A stretch of 36,260 nucleotides of DNA from an uncultured Bacteroidales bacterium. GTDB lineage: Bacteria; Bacteroidota; Bacteroidia; Bacteroidales; Bacteroidaceae. Below, piece after piece: positions 9,064 through 16,117 of the stretch (position 1 is its first letter; the number at the start of each line of letters is the position of its first letter). The stretch spans positions 1 through 36,260 of the forward strand of contig CACWIN010000018.1 in NCBI GenBank assembly GCA_902760965.1. Reading direction: 5' to 3'. A program made the translations under genes and the position numbers. The notes below the pieces were generated by a model. It saw only the letters and a program-made list of their open reading frames with translations, did no database searches and was not told the origin of the DNA.

Positions 9064-10149
9064 TTATTCGTTAGGATCACCAACCACCAGACTAATAAGG
9101 CGGTTGTTGCCTTCCTGTGTCTCGGTTAGAGTGCGGCACAGGCCCTGAAGGATCATGAGCGATATCTCATCGGCCGTGGGTGAGTCAATGATTGGCTGGT
9201 CATAGTTTTCCTGTTCAACCTCAACTGCAAGCTGCTTGGATTCATCAACGAATATCCTAAAGTTTATTGGGCCGGTAAAGGGCAGGAAATGTGTGAGCAG
9301 CTCCTCGGTAATAAGCTCAAGGGTAAAGTATTTCTTGCCAAAATCGTGCTTTTTGCAATAGAACTCAATCTCGGCATTTATCTTGTAAAGGTCATAATCC
9401 TTATTGTTGACCTTCCAGATTAGGCTCATGCGGTCACGGATGAACAGGCGTGTAAGCGTGTGCTTGGGATGCTCAAATATCTGGTCCGGAGTGCCGTCCT
9501 CGGTAATCACACCGTCGTTCATGAACAGGACGCGGGTGCTTACGCTGCGTGCAAATTCAAGGGCGTGGGTTACAATAACCATGGTCATGCCCTGTTTTGC
9601 AAGGTCCTGAATTACACGGATAACCTCGGTTTCCATCATCTGGTCCAGGGCCGATGTAGGCTCGTCAAAAAGGATTACCTCCGGTTCCATGGCCAGGCAT
9701 CGGGCTATCTCCACACGCTGTTTCTCGCCGCCTGAGAGCTGACTTGACATGGCGTGCTGCTTGCCTGACAGACCAACCATACGCAGGTACTCCATGGCCT
9801 TTTTCTCGGCATCGGCCGGAGTCATGTCAAGCAGACGTATAAGACCAATTGTAACGTTACCCAGAACATCCAGGTTATGGAACATACGGAACTGCTGGAA
9901 CACCATGCCAATCTTGCGCCTCATTGCAGGCTTGTTGGCCTTGCGGTCCAGAATGTCCTTGCCGTTAATGAATATCTGGCCTTGGGTGGGATTCTCAAGT
10001 GCGTTTATGCAGCGCAGCAGAGTGCTCTTTCCGCTGCCTGACGGACCTATTATTGATATGACCTCACCCTTTTGTATGGACAGGTTCATGCCGCGGAACA
10101 GGTCGGTTCCGTCGGGGAATACAAGCCGTAAATTTGAGATCTCTATCAT
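9064..10149 (-). CDS. ABC transporter ATPase (GlnQ-type) fused to a degenerate GHKL/RsbW-like domain
   Basis: Residues 1-235 form a complete polar-amino-acid-type ABC ATPase: Walker A GPSGSGKST (35-43), signature LSGGEKQ (138-144), Walker B with FDEPTSALD (161-169) and the H-loop in VTHA. Standard GlnQ proteins end near residue 240. Here about 120 more residues follow. Their pattern, LELITEELLTHFLPF (277-291) then LAVEVEQENYDQP, follows the N-box and G1-box layout of RsbW-type kinases. The N-box Asn is replaced by His and the Gly-rich boxes are lost, so it is probably non-catalytic. The start codon overlaps the stop of the permease gene (ATGA). A GHKL-like tail may let the partner switch control transport, or the reverse (inference). 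Confidence 0.88.
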   Translation of the reverse strand: MIEISNLRLVFPDGTDLFRGMNLSIQKGEVISIIGPSGSGKSTLLRCINALENPTQGQIFINGKDILDRKANKPAMRRKIGMVFQQFRMFHNLDVLGNVTIGLIRLLDMTPADAEKKAMEYLRMVGLSGKQHAMSSQLSGGEKQRVEIARCLAMEPEVILFDEPTSALDQMMETEVIRVIQDLAKQGMTMVIVTHALEFARSVSTRVLFMNDGVITEDGTPDQIFEHPKHTLTRLFIRDRMSLIWKVNNKDYDLYKINAEIEFYCKKHDFGKKYFTLELITEELLTHFLPFTGPINFRIFVDESKQLAVEVEQENYDQPIIDSPTADEISLMILQGLCRTLTETQEGNNRLISLVVGDPNE

Positions 10150-11618
10150 ATGCGGTTCCGTTTTTTGTATGAGAACTTGCCGGCCATGATCTCAAAACTC
10201 TTGGTAATGCCAAACGCAATGCCAAAATAGAGTGCGGCAACAATTGCCAGCGGAATAAGGGAGTTGTATGTCTGGCTACGGATAAGGTCCGTAACCATTG
10301 TCATATCCTTTATTGCAATGAAACCTACAATGGATGTGTTTTCAATAAGTCCTACAGCCTTGTTCCTGAACTGCGAGAAGAACTCATCGGCAGCCTGCGG
10401 TACAAGAATGTACGCCAGGACCTGCAGCTGCTTGAATCCCATGGCCACACCGGCCTCAAGCTGTCCCTTGTCAACGCTGTCGGCCGAACGTTCTATGGCA
10501 TCGGCCGCACCAACGGTAAAATAGAGCGAGAATGTGATTACAGCCACAGTCATGGCCGACATGTGCGATGTGGCAAATACCACGTAGAACATGAACAGCA
10601 GCAATACCACTATGGGGATGGACTCAATGAATTCGCAGTAAAACTCCGCAAAGCGCTTTGTTATCCGGCCCCGTTGCTTTGCAATTACCAGGAGCAGGCC
10701 TCCCAGATATCCGAACACTATTGACAGGAACGTGATTATCAAGGTGTTCAAAAGGCCCTCAAGGATAAGCATATAGCGCTTTTCCTCAAATATGTTCTGT
10801 TTTACAGTCTCACCGAAAGGCGCTTTTTGCTCAGATATGATACTGGGATCATATACGCAGAAATATACGGGGTATATGTCATACGGCTGTGAGAAGAGCA
10901 GGTTCTTTGAGCGGGCCAGAGTGGGAGTCACGTTGTTGGCAATCATGTCCAGACGACCGGACAGCAAGGCCGGTATCATGCCAACGCTGCGCATCTCAAC
11001 CAGATGCACGGGCCTGTTAATGTAATCGCCAAACCTAAGCAGCAGCTCCGGCTCAAAACCCGTAACCACGTCATCGATCAATAATGTTGAGAATGACTGT
11101 CCGGTCTCAACGCCAACGTTTATGGGCTCTCCCTGTGTTACGGTGGGGTGGTATTCCTTGCGCGGGGCATCGGACCCAAACCAGTTGTTGCGGATTTGCT
11201 CCATGGTGCCGTTATGCTTTATGGAGTCCAGGAAAGTGTTGAACTGTATTTCAAGGACAAGGTCGGTCTGACGGAATACCATGGCCGATGTGTCATGTAT
11301 GGCAACAGGAGTTTGGTAGTGGCGGATTCCGGGATTTTTGCTGAGCAGGTCATTGCTGCCGTTGCTCATGCATACAAAAGCGTCAATCTGACCCTTTTTA
11401 AGTGCAAGGCACATCAGGGACAGGTTTTCATAGTATAGGATCTGGGCCTGCGGATAGACGCTGTGGATGGATTTTTCAAGGGTTGTTCCAACAAGCGCGC
11501 CAATCTTGCAGTCCTGGGGTATATTAACGTTTGCAGGCTGCTCCTTGCGGGAACAGTCTGTAAACAAAAGGCATAAAGCCAGCAGGAGCCCTAAGCAAAG
11601 GGCAATACTTTTACGCAT
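10146..11618 (-). CDS. Substrate-binding/permease fusion of a GlnHP-type ABC transporter
   Basis: The chosen start is the ATG at 11618 (490 aa); the TTG at 11630 would add four residues. A hydrophobic leader precedes a Cys (LLFTDC), possibly lipidated although Asp before Cys is unusual. Two type-3 solute-binding segments follow: one with IGALVGTTLEKS and LKKGQIDAFV, and one with NVGVETGQSFSTLL and LLSGRLDMIANNVTPT. The second half is a His/Glu/Gln-type permease with several membrane spans and an EAA-type loop (EAGVAMGFKQLQV). It partners the ATPase encoded next. It overlaps the STAS gene by 8 bases. It is a likely importer of polar amino acids or similar small molecules; the ligand is unknown. 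Confidence 0.87.
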   Translation of the reverse strand: MRKSIALCLGLLLALCLLFTDCSRKEQPANVNIPQDCKIGALVGTTLEKSIHSVYPQAQILYYENLSLMCLALKKGQIDAFVCMSNGSNDLLSKNPGIRHYQTPVAIHDTSAMVFRQTDLVLEIQFNTFLDSIKHNGTMEQIRNNWFGSDAPRKEYHPTVTQGEPINVGVETGQSFSTLLIDDVVTGFEPELLLRFGDYINRPVHLVEMRSVGMIPALLSGRLDMIANNVTPTLARSKNLLFSQPYDIYPVYFCVYDPSIISEQKAPFGETVKQNIFEEKRYMLILEGLLNTLIITFLSIVFGYLGGLLLVIAKQRGRITKRFAEFYCEFIESIPIVVLLLFMFYVVFATSHMSAMTVAVITFSLYFTVGAADAIERSADSVDKGQLEAGVAMGFKQLQVLAYILVPQAADEFFSQFRNKAVGLIENTSIVGFIAIKDMTMVTDLIRSQTYNSLIPLAIVAALYFGIAFGITKSFEIMAGKFSYKKRNRI

Positions 11619-11919
11619 TCTTAATCTCAAACAGATTCAGAAAGCCGGTCATCATGAATACCTGACGGATCTCATCATTTATGTTCAGGATAACCACCTT
11701 TCCTCCCTTTGCGGCGGCCTGTTTGCGCAGTGTAAGCAGTATGCGCAGGCCCGAGCTGGATATGTAGCTCATTTCGGTGCAGTCCAGTATAAGTTCCTTA
11801 TCGGCATTTTCCATGAGAGGCTCAAGCTTTTGGCTTACCTCCTGTGATGAAGGGGTGTCAAGTCTTCCAACAAGTTTTGCTGTCATTGACTGCTCCGTCT
11901 GTGTAATTGTAACTTCCAT
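11611..11919 (-). CDS. STAS-domain anti-sigma factor antagonist (RsbV/SpoIIAA-like)
   Basis: This 102-aa protein is a single STAS domain. The motif LDCTEMSYISSSGLR contains the phosphorylation site expected by alignment to SpoIIAA, at S55 in SSG (residues 55-57). In this family the RsbW-type kinase phosphorylates the serine and the RsbU-type phosphatase removes it; both are encoded here. The gene is 13 bases after the kinase gene and overlaps the permease-fusion gene, so kinase, antagonist, permease and ATPase form one operon. No sigma factor gene lies nearby, so the switch target is either elsewhere or is the transporter itself (inference). Confidence 0.93.
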   Translation of the reverse strand: MEVTITQTEQSMTAKLVGRLDTPSSQEVSQKLEPLMENADKELILDCTEMSYISSSGLRILLTLRKQAAAKGGKVVILNINDEIRQVFMMTGFLNLFEIKNA

Positions 11920-11932
11920 TTTATGCTTGTTT

Positions 11933-12343
11933 TTATTTTATTGACTTAGTTAGAGTAAGGATATTCTTTCCGTCCTTGTATTCATAGTTTACGGTATCCA
12001 TGATCTGCTTGACCATGTATATGCCAAGTCCGCCAATAGGCCTGTCCTCGACCGAAAGGTCAATATTGGCATCCTGTTTTGCTGTGGGGTCAAACGGTAT
12101 CCCTGAATCACTGATTACAAACTTTATGGTACCGTCCTGAACAGTTGCGTCAATCTGCACCTGCCTTTTTGAGCCTTGCGGGTAAGCGTAAAGCATTACG
12201 TTTGACACAGCTTCCTCCATAGCCAGGTTAAGGCTCATGGAGACCGACATATCCAGACCTGCCTGTTCGGCAATCCCGTCTATGAATTCTGCCAACTGAG
12301 GTATCTGCTGAATGTCATTGTCAAGGACAAGTTTGCTTTCCAT
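11933..12343 (-). CDS. RsbW/SpoIIAB-type serine kinase (anti-sigma regulatory factor)
   Basis: This is a HATPase_c_2 protein of 136 aa from the ATG at 12343. A GTG at 12367 is in frame, but a -7 promoter element covers it, so the shorter form is preferred. The motifs are intact: N-box LNLAMEEAVSNVMLYAY, G1 box SDSGIPFDP and G2 box GGLGIYMVKQIMD. Such proteins bind and inhibit a partner and phosphorylate a STAS antagonist. It is the first gene of the operon that continues into STAS, permease fusion and ABC ATPase, and it is the intact counterpart of the degenerate domain at the end of that ATPase. Confidence 0.92.
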   Translation of the reverse strand: MESKLVLDNDIQQIPQLAEFIDGIAEQAGLDMSVSMSLNLAMEEAVSNVMLYAYPQGSKRQVQIDATVQDGTIKFVISDSGIPFDPTAKQDANIDLSVEDRPIGGLGIYMVKQIMDTVNYEYKDGKNILTLTKSIK

Positions 12344-12366
12344 AAACGCTTTTGTTTTGACAAACA

Positions 12367-12374
12367 CAAAAATA
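12367..12374 (-). promoter_or_regulatory. -7 promoter element of the kinase/STAS/ABC operon
   Basis: On the minus strand this reads TATTTTTG (TAnnTTTG). It lies just downstream of the fabZ terminator and about 24 bases before the ATG at 12343. No convincing -33 TTTG was found at the right distance. Confidence 0.5.
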
Positions 12375-12382
12375 GAGCATTA

Positions 12383-12429
12383 TTTTAAAAAACAAAAGTA
12401 CCGACGCCATTTTGTAGCCGTCGGTACTT
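12383..12429 (-). terminator. Intrinsic terminator after fabZ
   Basis: A perfect 11-bp stem (AAGTACCGACG at 12396-12406, CGTCGGTACTT at 12419-12429) with a 12-base loop is followed on the minus strand by TTTTGTTTTTTAAAA. This is a classic rho-independent terminator and it separates the acyl-chain operon from the partner-switch operon. Confidence 0.85.
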
Positions 12430-12450
12430 AAATATGTTTAACCGTAAGGA

Positions 12451-12879
12451 TTATTTACGGTCAATAAGCATGAAAGAGAGCTGTCCTGATGCGCAAAGCT
12501 CGCCATCGATGGTGGCTTTTGCCTCGACAGCCACAAACATGTCGCGGTTGCTTATAATCCTGGCCTTTACAATTACCTTGTCGCCCGGGTGAGCGCTCTT
12601 TTTGAACCTGACCTTATCCATGCCGGCATAGAGCGCCAATTTGCCTATGAGCCTCTCGCCAAACAAAAGCACGCTGCCCTGAGCCATTATCTCGCACAGA
12701 ATCACTCCCGGCACGATTGGGAATCCGGGAAAATGACCGTGTGTGTAATAGGGGTCATCGGGGATGGTGTATTCTGATTCGGCGTTGCCGTCATCGTCCA
12801 TGCGTGTACGGTCCACAAGGAGCATTGGGTCCCTGTGGGGCATGTACTTCATGAGTTCTTCCTTATCCAGCTCAATCAT
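12451..12879 (-). CDS. fabZ: FabZ-like 3-hydroxyacyl-ACP dehydratase
   Basis: This 142-aa hotdog-fold protein has the family motif HGHFPGFPIVPGV followed by LCEIMAQ, with catalytic His49 and Glu63. The family removes water from 3-hydroxyacyl-ACP in fatty-acid elongation. It overlaps fabF by 8 bases and both follow an acyl ligase gene, so it acts in a dedicated acyl-chain pathway. No ACP or ketoreductase gene is adjacent. The sequence is intact; whether it serves primary fatty-acid synthesis or a special lipid is not decided by the sequence. Confidence 0.88.
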   Translation of the reverse strand: MIELDKEELMKYMPHRDPMLLVDRTRMDDDGNAESEYTIPDDPYYTHGHFPGFPIVPGVILCEIMAQGSVLLFGERLIGKLALYAGMDKVRFKKSAHPGDKVIVKARIISNRDMFVAVEAKATIDGELCASGQLSFMLIDRK

Positions 12880-14125
12880 GATAACGGTGCAGTGCTACTG
12901 CGGCATTGTGTCCGCCAAATCCAAGTGAGCAGGACAGGGCATACTCGGCCTGAACCTTGCGGGCGGTATTGGGAATGTAATCCAGGTCGCATTCGGGATC
13001 GGGCTCCTTGTAACCTATGGTTGGAGGCAGAACGCCCTCATGGAGTGCCAGGGCCGATGCAATGAGCTCAACTGCGCCGGTTGCACCCAGCATGTGGCCG
13101 TGCATGGACTTGGTGGAGCTTATCATTACCTTGCGGGCCTGCTCCTCGCCAAGGGCAATCTTAATGGCCTTGGTCTCGCAGGCGTCGTTCATATGGGTTC
13201 CGGTGCCGTGGGCGTTTATGTAAAGCAGGTCATTGTTGCTGTAACCGGCCTCCTGGAGCGCCAGGGTGAGCGATGCGGCTGTGGTTGAGCCGTCGGGACG
13301 GGGAGCGGTGTAGTGATATGCATCGCAGGTGTTGCCGTAACCCGAAACCTCGGCAATTATGTTGGCACCGCGCTTAACGGCGTGCTCGTACTCCTCAAGA
13401 ATAAGGATACCGGCGCCCTCGGCCATTACAAAACCGCCGCGACGTGCATCGAACGGGAGGCAGGCCTCAAGCGGGTTCTCGGCTGTTGTAAGGGCTTTCA
13501 TATTTGCGAATCCCCCTATTGCCAGCGCATTTACTGCGGCTTCGGTGCCTCCGGCTATGATTGCATCGGCCAAACCGTACTTTATGGCGCGGAATGCCTC
13601 ACCAACTGCGTGGGTACTTGTGGCGCAGGCCGATACTACCGGCAGGCAGGGGCCTTGGGCGTTGAACTTGATTGCTATGTTGCCGGCGCCCAGATTGCCT
13701 ATCATCATGGGGATAAACAGCGGAGAGATGCGTTTTGGACCTTCGTTGTTCAGTACCAGAGTCTGGTTAATGAATGTCTGCATGCCGCCAATTCCGGAAC
13801 CTACGTATACTCCCAGACGGCCGGGTTCAATGTTCTCACCTGCCTTAAGGCCGCTCTGCTCCATGGCCTGGATTGCGGCGCAAATGCCAAACTGGCTGAA
13901 CTTGTCGCTGCGGCGTACGCTGCCCGGATCCATACCCAGCTCGGTGGGTTTGAAATCCTTTACCATTCCGGCTACGTGGACCGAAAGCGGACCAAACTGA
14001 TCCATTCCCTCGATTGTGGAAATGCCGCATCGGCCGTTAAAAAGACTCTCCTTGAATTCGTTGATGTTTTTACCGATTGACGTAATTGCGCCCATTCCGG
14101 TAATTACAACTCTCTTTTCTTTCAT
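12872..14125 (-). CDS. fabF: FabF-type beta-ketoacyl-ACP synthase II
   Basis: This 417-aa condensing enzyme has the complete triad: C167 in VSACATSTHA, H306 in NAHGTGT and H344 in STKSMHGHMLGATG. It condenses malonyl-ACP with acyl-ACP in fatty-acid or polyketide-like chain elongation. Its length and motifs are normal for FabF. Its stop overlaps the fabZ start, and the acyl ligase gene ends 50 bases upstream. A long antisense open frame (13313-14080) is a shadow of this GC-rich gene. Confidence 0.92.
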   Translation of the reverse strand: MKEKRVVITGMGAITSIGKNINEFKESLFNGRCGISTIEGMDQFGPLSVHVAGMVKDFKPTELGMDPGSVRRSDKFSQFGICAAIQAMEQSGLKAGENIEPGRLGVYVGSGIGGMQTFINQTLVLNNEGPKRISPLFIPMMIGNLGAGNIAIKFNAQGPCLPVVSACATSTHAVGEAFRAIKYGLADAIIAGGTEAAVNALAIGGFANMKALTTAENPLEACLPFDARRGGFVMAEGAGILILEEYEHAVKRGANIIAEVSGYGNTCDAYHYTAPRPDGSTTAASLTLALQEAGYSNNDLLYINAHGTGTHMNDACETKAIKIALGEEQARKVMISSTKSMHGHMLGATGAVELIASALALHEGVLPPTIGYKEPDPECDLDYIPNTARKVQAEYALSCSLGFGGHNAAVALHRYHD

Positions 14126-14175
14126 CTTATTTTTGTGTTATCTCATTTATTCGTGGGGTGCAAAGGTACACCTTT

Positions 14176-15828
14176 TTATTTATACATGAAACGACGGATG
14201 CTGCCCTTTGGCGTCTTTACGAACGGCTCGTACTTGAGTTCAAAGCCGTCAACGTGCGAGTAGGCGGGTATTTCCTGGTTCAGTTTGCTTATGTTTCCTG
14301 CCATTACGGCGTTCAGGGCGTCGTTGTCCATTCCGCTGGCGGCAACCTGGTCCAGGTTGGGAACTATCAGTGCGGTCAGGTGACCTTTGCGGTCAACAAT
14401 GATTGATTCCTGAACGTAGGGCAGGGCATTCAGAACCACCTCTATCTCTTCGGGGAAAATGTTCTGGCCGTTGGCAGACAGGAGCATGTTCTTGCATCGG
14501 CCGGCCAGGAAAACGGTGTTGTCCTTGTCAATTGTACCCATATCGCCTGTGTGGAACCAGCCGTCCTTGTCAATGACCTCGGCAGTTGCCTCGGGATTCT
14601 TGTAGTAGCCGGTAAATACGCAGTCACCTTTTATTATTACCTCGCCGGGAATGTGCTCGGGATCCTCGCTGTCTATGCGGCACTCAATTCCCTCGGGTAC
14701 TATCTCACCAACTGATTTCATCTTGTACTTGCCTTTTTCGCCTATGGAGATGGTGGGACATGCTTCGGTCATGCCGTAACCGGTTACGAACGGAATCTGC
14801 AACTTTTGGGCCATAAGGTCCTCAAGGTCAAATGCCATTGCGGCACCGCCGGTAACCAGCAGCTCAATGTTATCGCCGAATCCGGACATGAATATGGTGC
14901 GAAGGGCCTTGCAGTAGTCCTGGTTGTTCTTGTGGTCGGCCAGTTTCTGGCGGCCGGACTTGCTGCTTACAAATTCGCCAATGGTGTTCTCAAGCATCTT
15001 GACCAGGATAAGCGGAACTGCAAAGAATACGTTGGGCTTGACCTCGGCCAAAGCGGGTTTGAGGTAAGACGGAACGGGTGGAAGCCCCAATACATAAAGG
15101 TGCATACCAAGGCAGAGCGGCTCAACGGCATCGTACATCATACCGAAAATGTGTGCAAACGGCAGCACGCTAAGGTAAGTCTCTCCCTCGCGGTAGGGGA
15201 AGTGGCGCGGAATCAGATAAACGTTCACACTAAAGTTGCGAACGGTCAGCATAACGCCCTTGGGGTTGCCTGTTGAGCCCGATGTATAGTTGAGTGCGCA
15301 CATCTCATCGGCTTCACGGTCATTGTAACCGAATTCCTCAATTTTGAATCCTGCGGGATGGGCGTCCTGCATTATCTGCTCACGCTTGTTATAAACGGCT
15401 GCGAATGTGCCGCGGCTGGCCAGCAGTTCACCGGTGTGGACATCGATGGCGCCAATCAGGTTAGGCATCTGGTCAAAGTCCATCTTATCCATCAGGCGCT
15501 TCTCGGTGTAGAGCAGCACACTGTCAGAATGGTTTACCAGGCTCATGGTATCGGCAGGGGTATATCCGTCAAACAACTGGACACCTACGTAACCGCCCGT
15601 CATCACACCCATAAAGGTCTTTATCCATCCTGCGCAACTCTTGGCGTTCAACGCAATCTTGTCACCTTTTTTAATACCGGCTGCTTTCCAGAGCAGTTGG
15701 TCCTGCTCAATCTGGGCGGCCAGCTGACCGTAGGTTGCGGAGCTGTGCTTGTAGTCGTCAAGGGCGGCATCGGTCCAGTGCTTTTTTACTGTGTTCTCAA
15801 ATCTCTTGATAAAAGAAATGTCGTACAT
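14176..15828 (-). CDS. AMP-dependent acyl-CoA/acyl-ACP ligase
   Basis: This ANL-superfamily adenylating enzyme has 550 aa from the ATG at 15828; an upstream in-frame start at 15888 would lie in the hairpin-rich leader and is rejected. Motifs seen: P-loop YTSGSTGNPKGVML, TGYGMTEACP, and GWFHTGDMG. It resembles long-chain fatty-acid ligases (FadD/AAS type) that activate a free fatty acid with ATP and load it on CoA or ACP. It is the first gene of a ligase-fabF-fabZ operon. Together they could activate and extend an acyl starter for a specialised lipid, or recycle fatty acids; the sequence does not tell which. Confidence 0.88.
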   Translation of the reverse strand: MYDISFIKRFENTVKKHWTDAALDDYKHSSATYGQLAAQIEQDQLLWKAAGIKKGDKIALNAKSCAGWIKTFMGVMTGGYVGVQLFDGYTPADTMSLVNHSDSVLLYTEKRLMDKMDFDQMPNLIGAIDVHTGELLASRGTFAAVYNKREQIMQDAHPAGFKIEEFGYNDREADEMCALNYTSGSTGNPKGVMLTVRNFSVNVYLIPRHFPYREGETYLSVLPFAHIFGMMYDAVEPLCLGMHLYVLGLPPVPSYLKPALAEVKPNVFFAVPLILVKMLENTIGEFVSSKSGRQKLADHKNNQDYCKALRTIFMSGFGDNIELLVTGGAAMAFDLEDLMAQKLQIPFVTGYGMTEACPTISIGEKGKYKMKSVGEIVPEGIECRIDSEDPEHIPGEVIIKGDCVFTGYYKNPEATAEVIDKDGWFHTGDMGTIDKDNTVFLAGRCKNMLLSANGQNIFPEEIEVVLNALPYVQESIIVDRKGHLTALIVPNLDQVAASGMDNDALNAVMAGNISKLNQEIPAYSHVDGFELKYEPFVKTPKGSIRRFMYK

Positions 15829-15840
15829 ATTACTATTGAT

Positions 15841-15932
15841 TTTTTGTGTCCCTCTACCGGGCAACCCGGTCACGGGGCGGTTAAACATTTTGCCTTAGCC
15901 GGGCAACCCGACCCCAGGCGGACACAAAAATA
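15841..15932 (-). promoter_or_regulatory. Hairpin-rich leader and -7 element upstream of the acyl ligase
   Basis: An 11-bp inverted repeat (TTTTTGTGTCC at 15841-15851, GGACACAAAAA at 15920-15930) encloses two copies of CCGGGCAACCCG (15857-15868 and 15899-15910). The first copy extends to a hairpin, ACCGGG-CAA-CCCGGT. The minus strand has TATTTTTG (15925-15932), a possible -7 element, so the hairpins would lie in the 5' leader of the ligase mRNA. Function unknown. Confidence 0.5.
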
Positions 15933-16012
15933 CTCCTTCCTTGGGAGGAAATCGGGCAAAAAACGTGAATTGTGGTGAAAGAGCAGCTAAATGTGGCGAA
16001 ATGGAGGGGCAG

Positions 16013-16117
16013 AGGGGCACAAAGGGGACGGTTCTTTTTGTGCCCCTAATTGAAGAAAACCTCGTTCAGGATACTTGTAGCTAGGGGCACAAAAAGAACC
16101 GTCCCCTTTGTGCCCCT
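16013..16117. repeat. 35-bp perfect inverted repeat, GTGCCCC variant of the GGGGACGGTTC family
   Basis: Arms 16013-16047 and 16083-16117 are exact reverse complements around a 35-base spacer. Each arm is also self-complementary (GGGGCACAAA / TTTGTGCCCC) around the core GGGGACGGTTC. A further GTGCCCCTC unit follows the right arm. The right arm encodes the last residues of the transglutaminase-like protein. Confidence 0.93.

Noticed and set aside
13313-14080. Long plus-strand open frame (255 codons) antisense to fabF
   Set aside because: It lies wholly inside a fabF gene with all catalytic motifs, and is rich in Cys, Gly and Tyr, as expected from the antisense of GC-rich codons.
15829-15888. 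N-terminal extension of the acyl ligase
   Set aside because: The extra 20 residues are encoded by hairpin-rich leader sequence and do not look like the family; the ATG at 15828 fits better.
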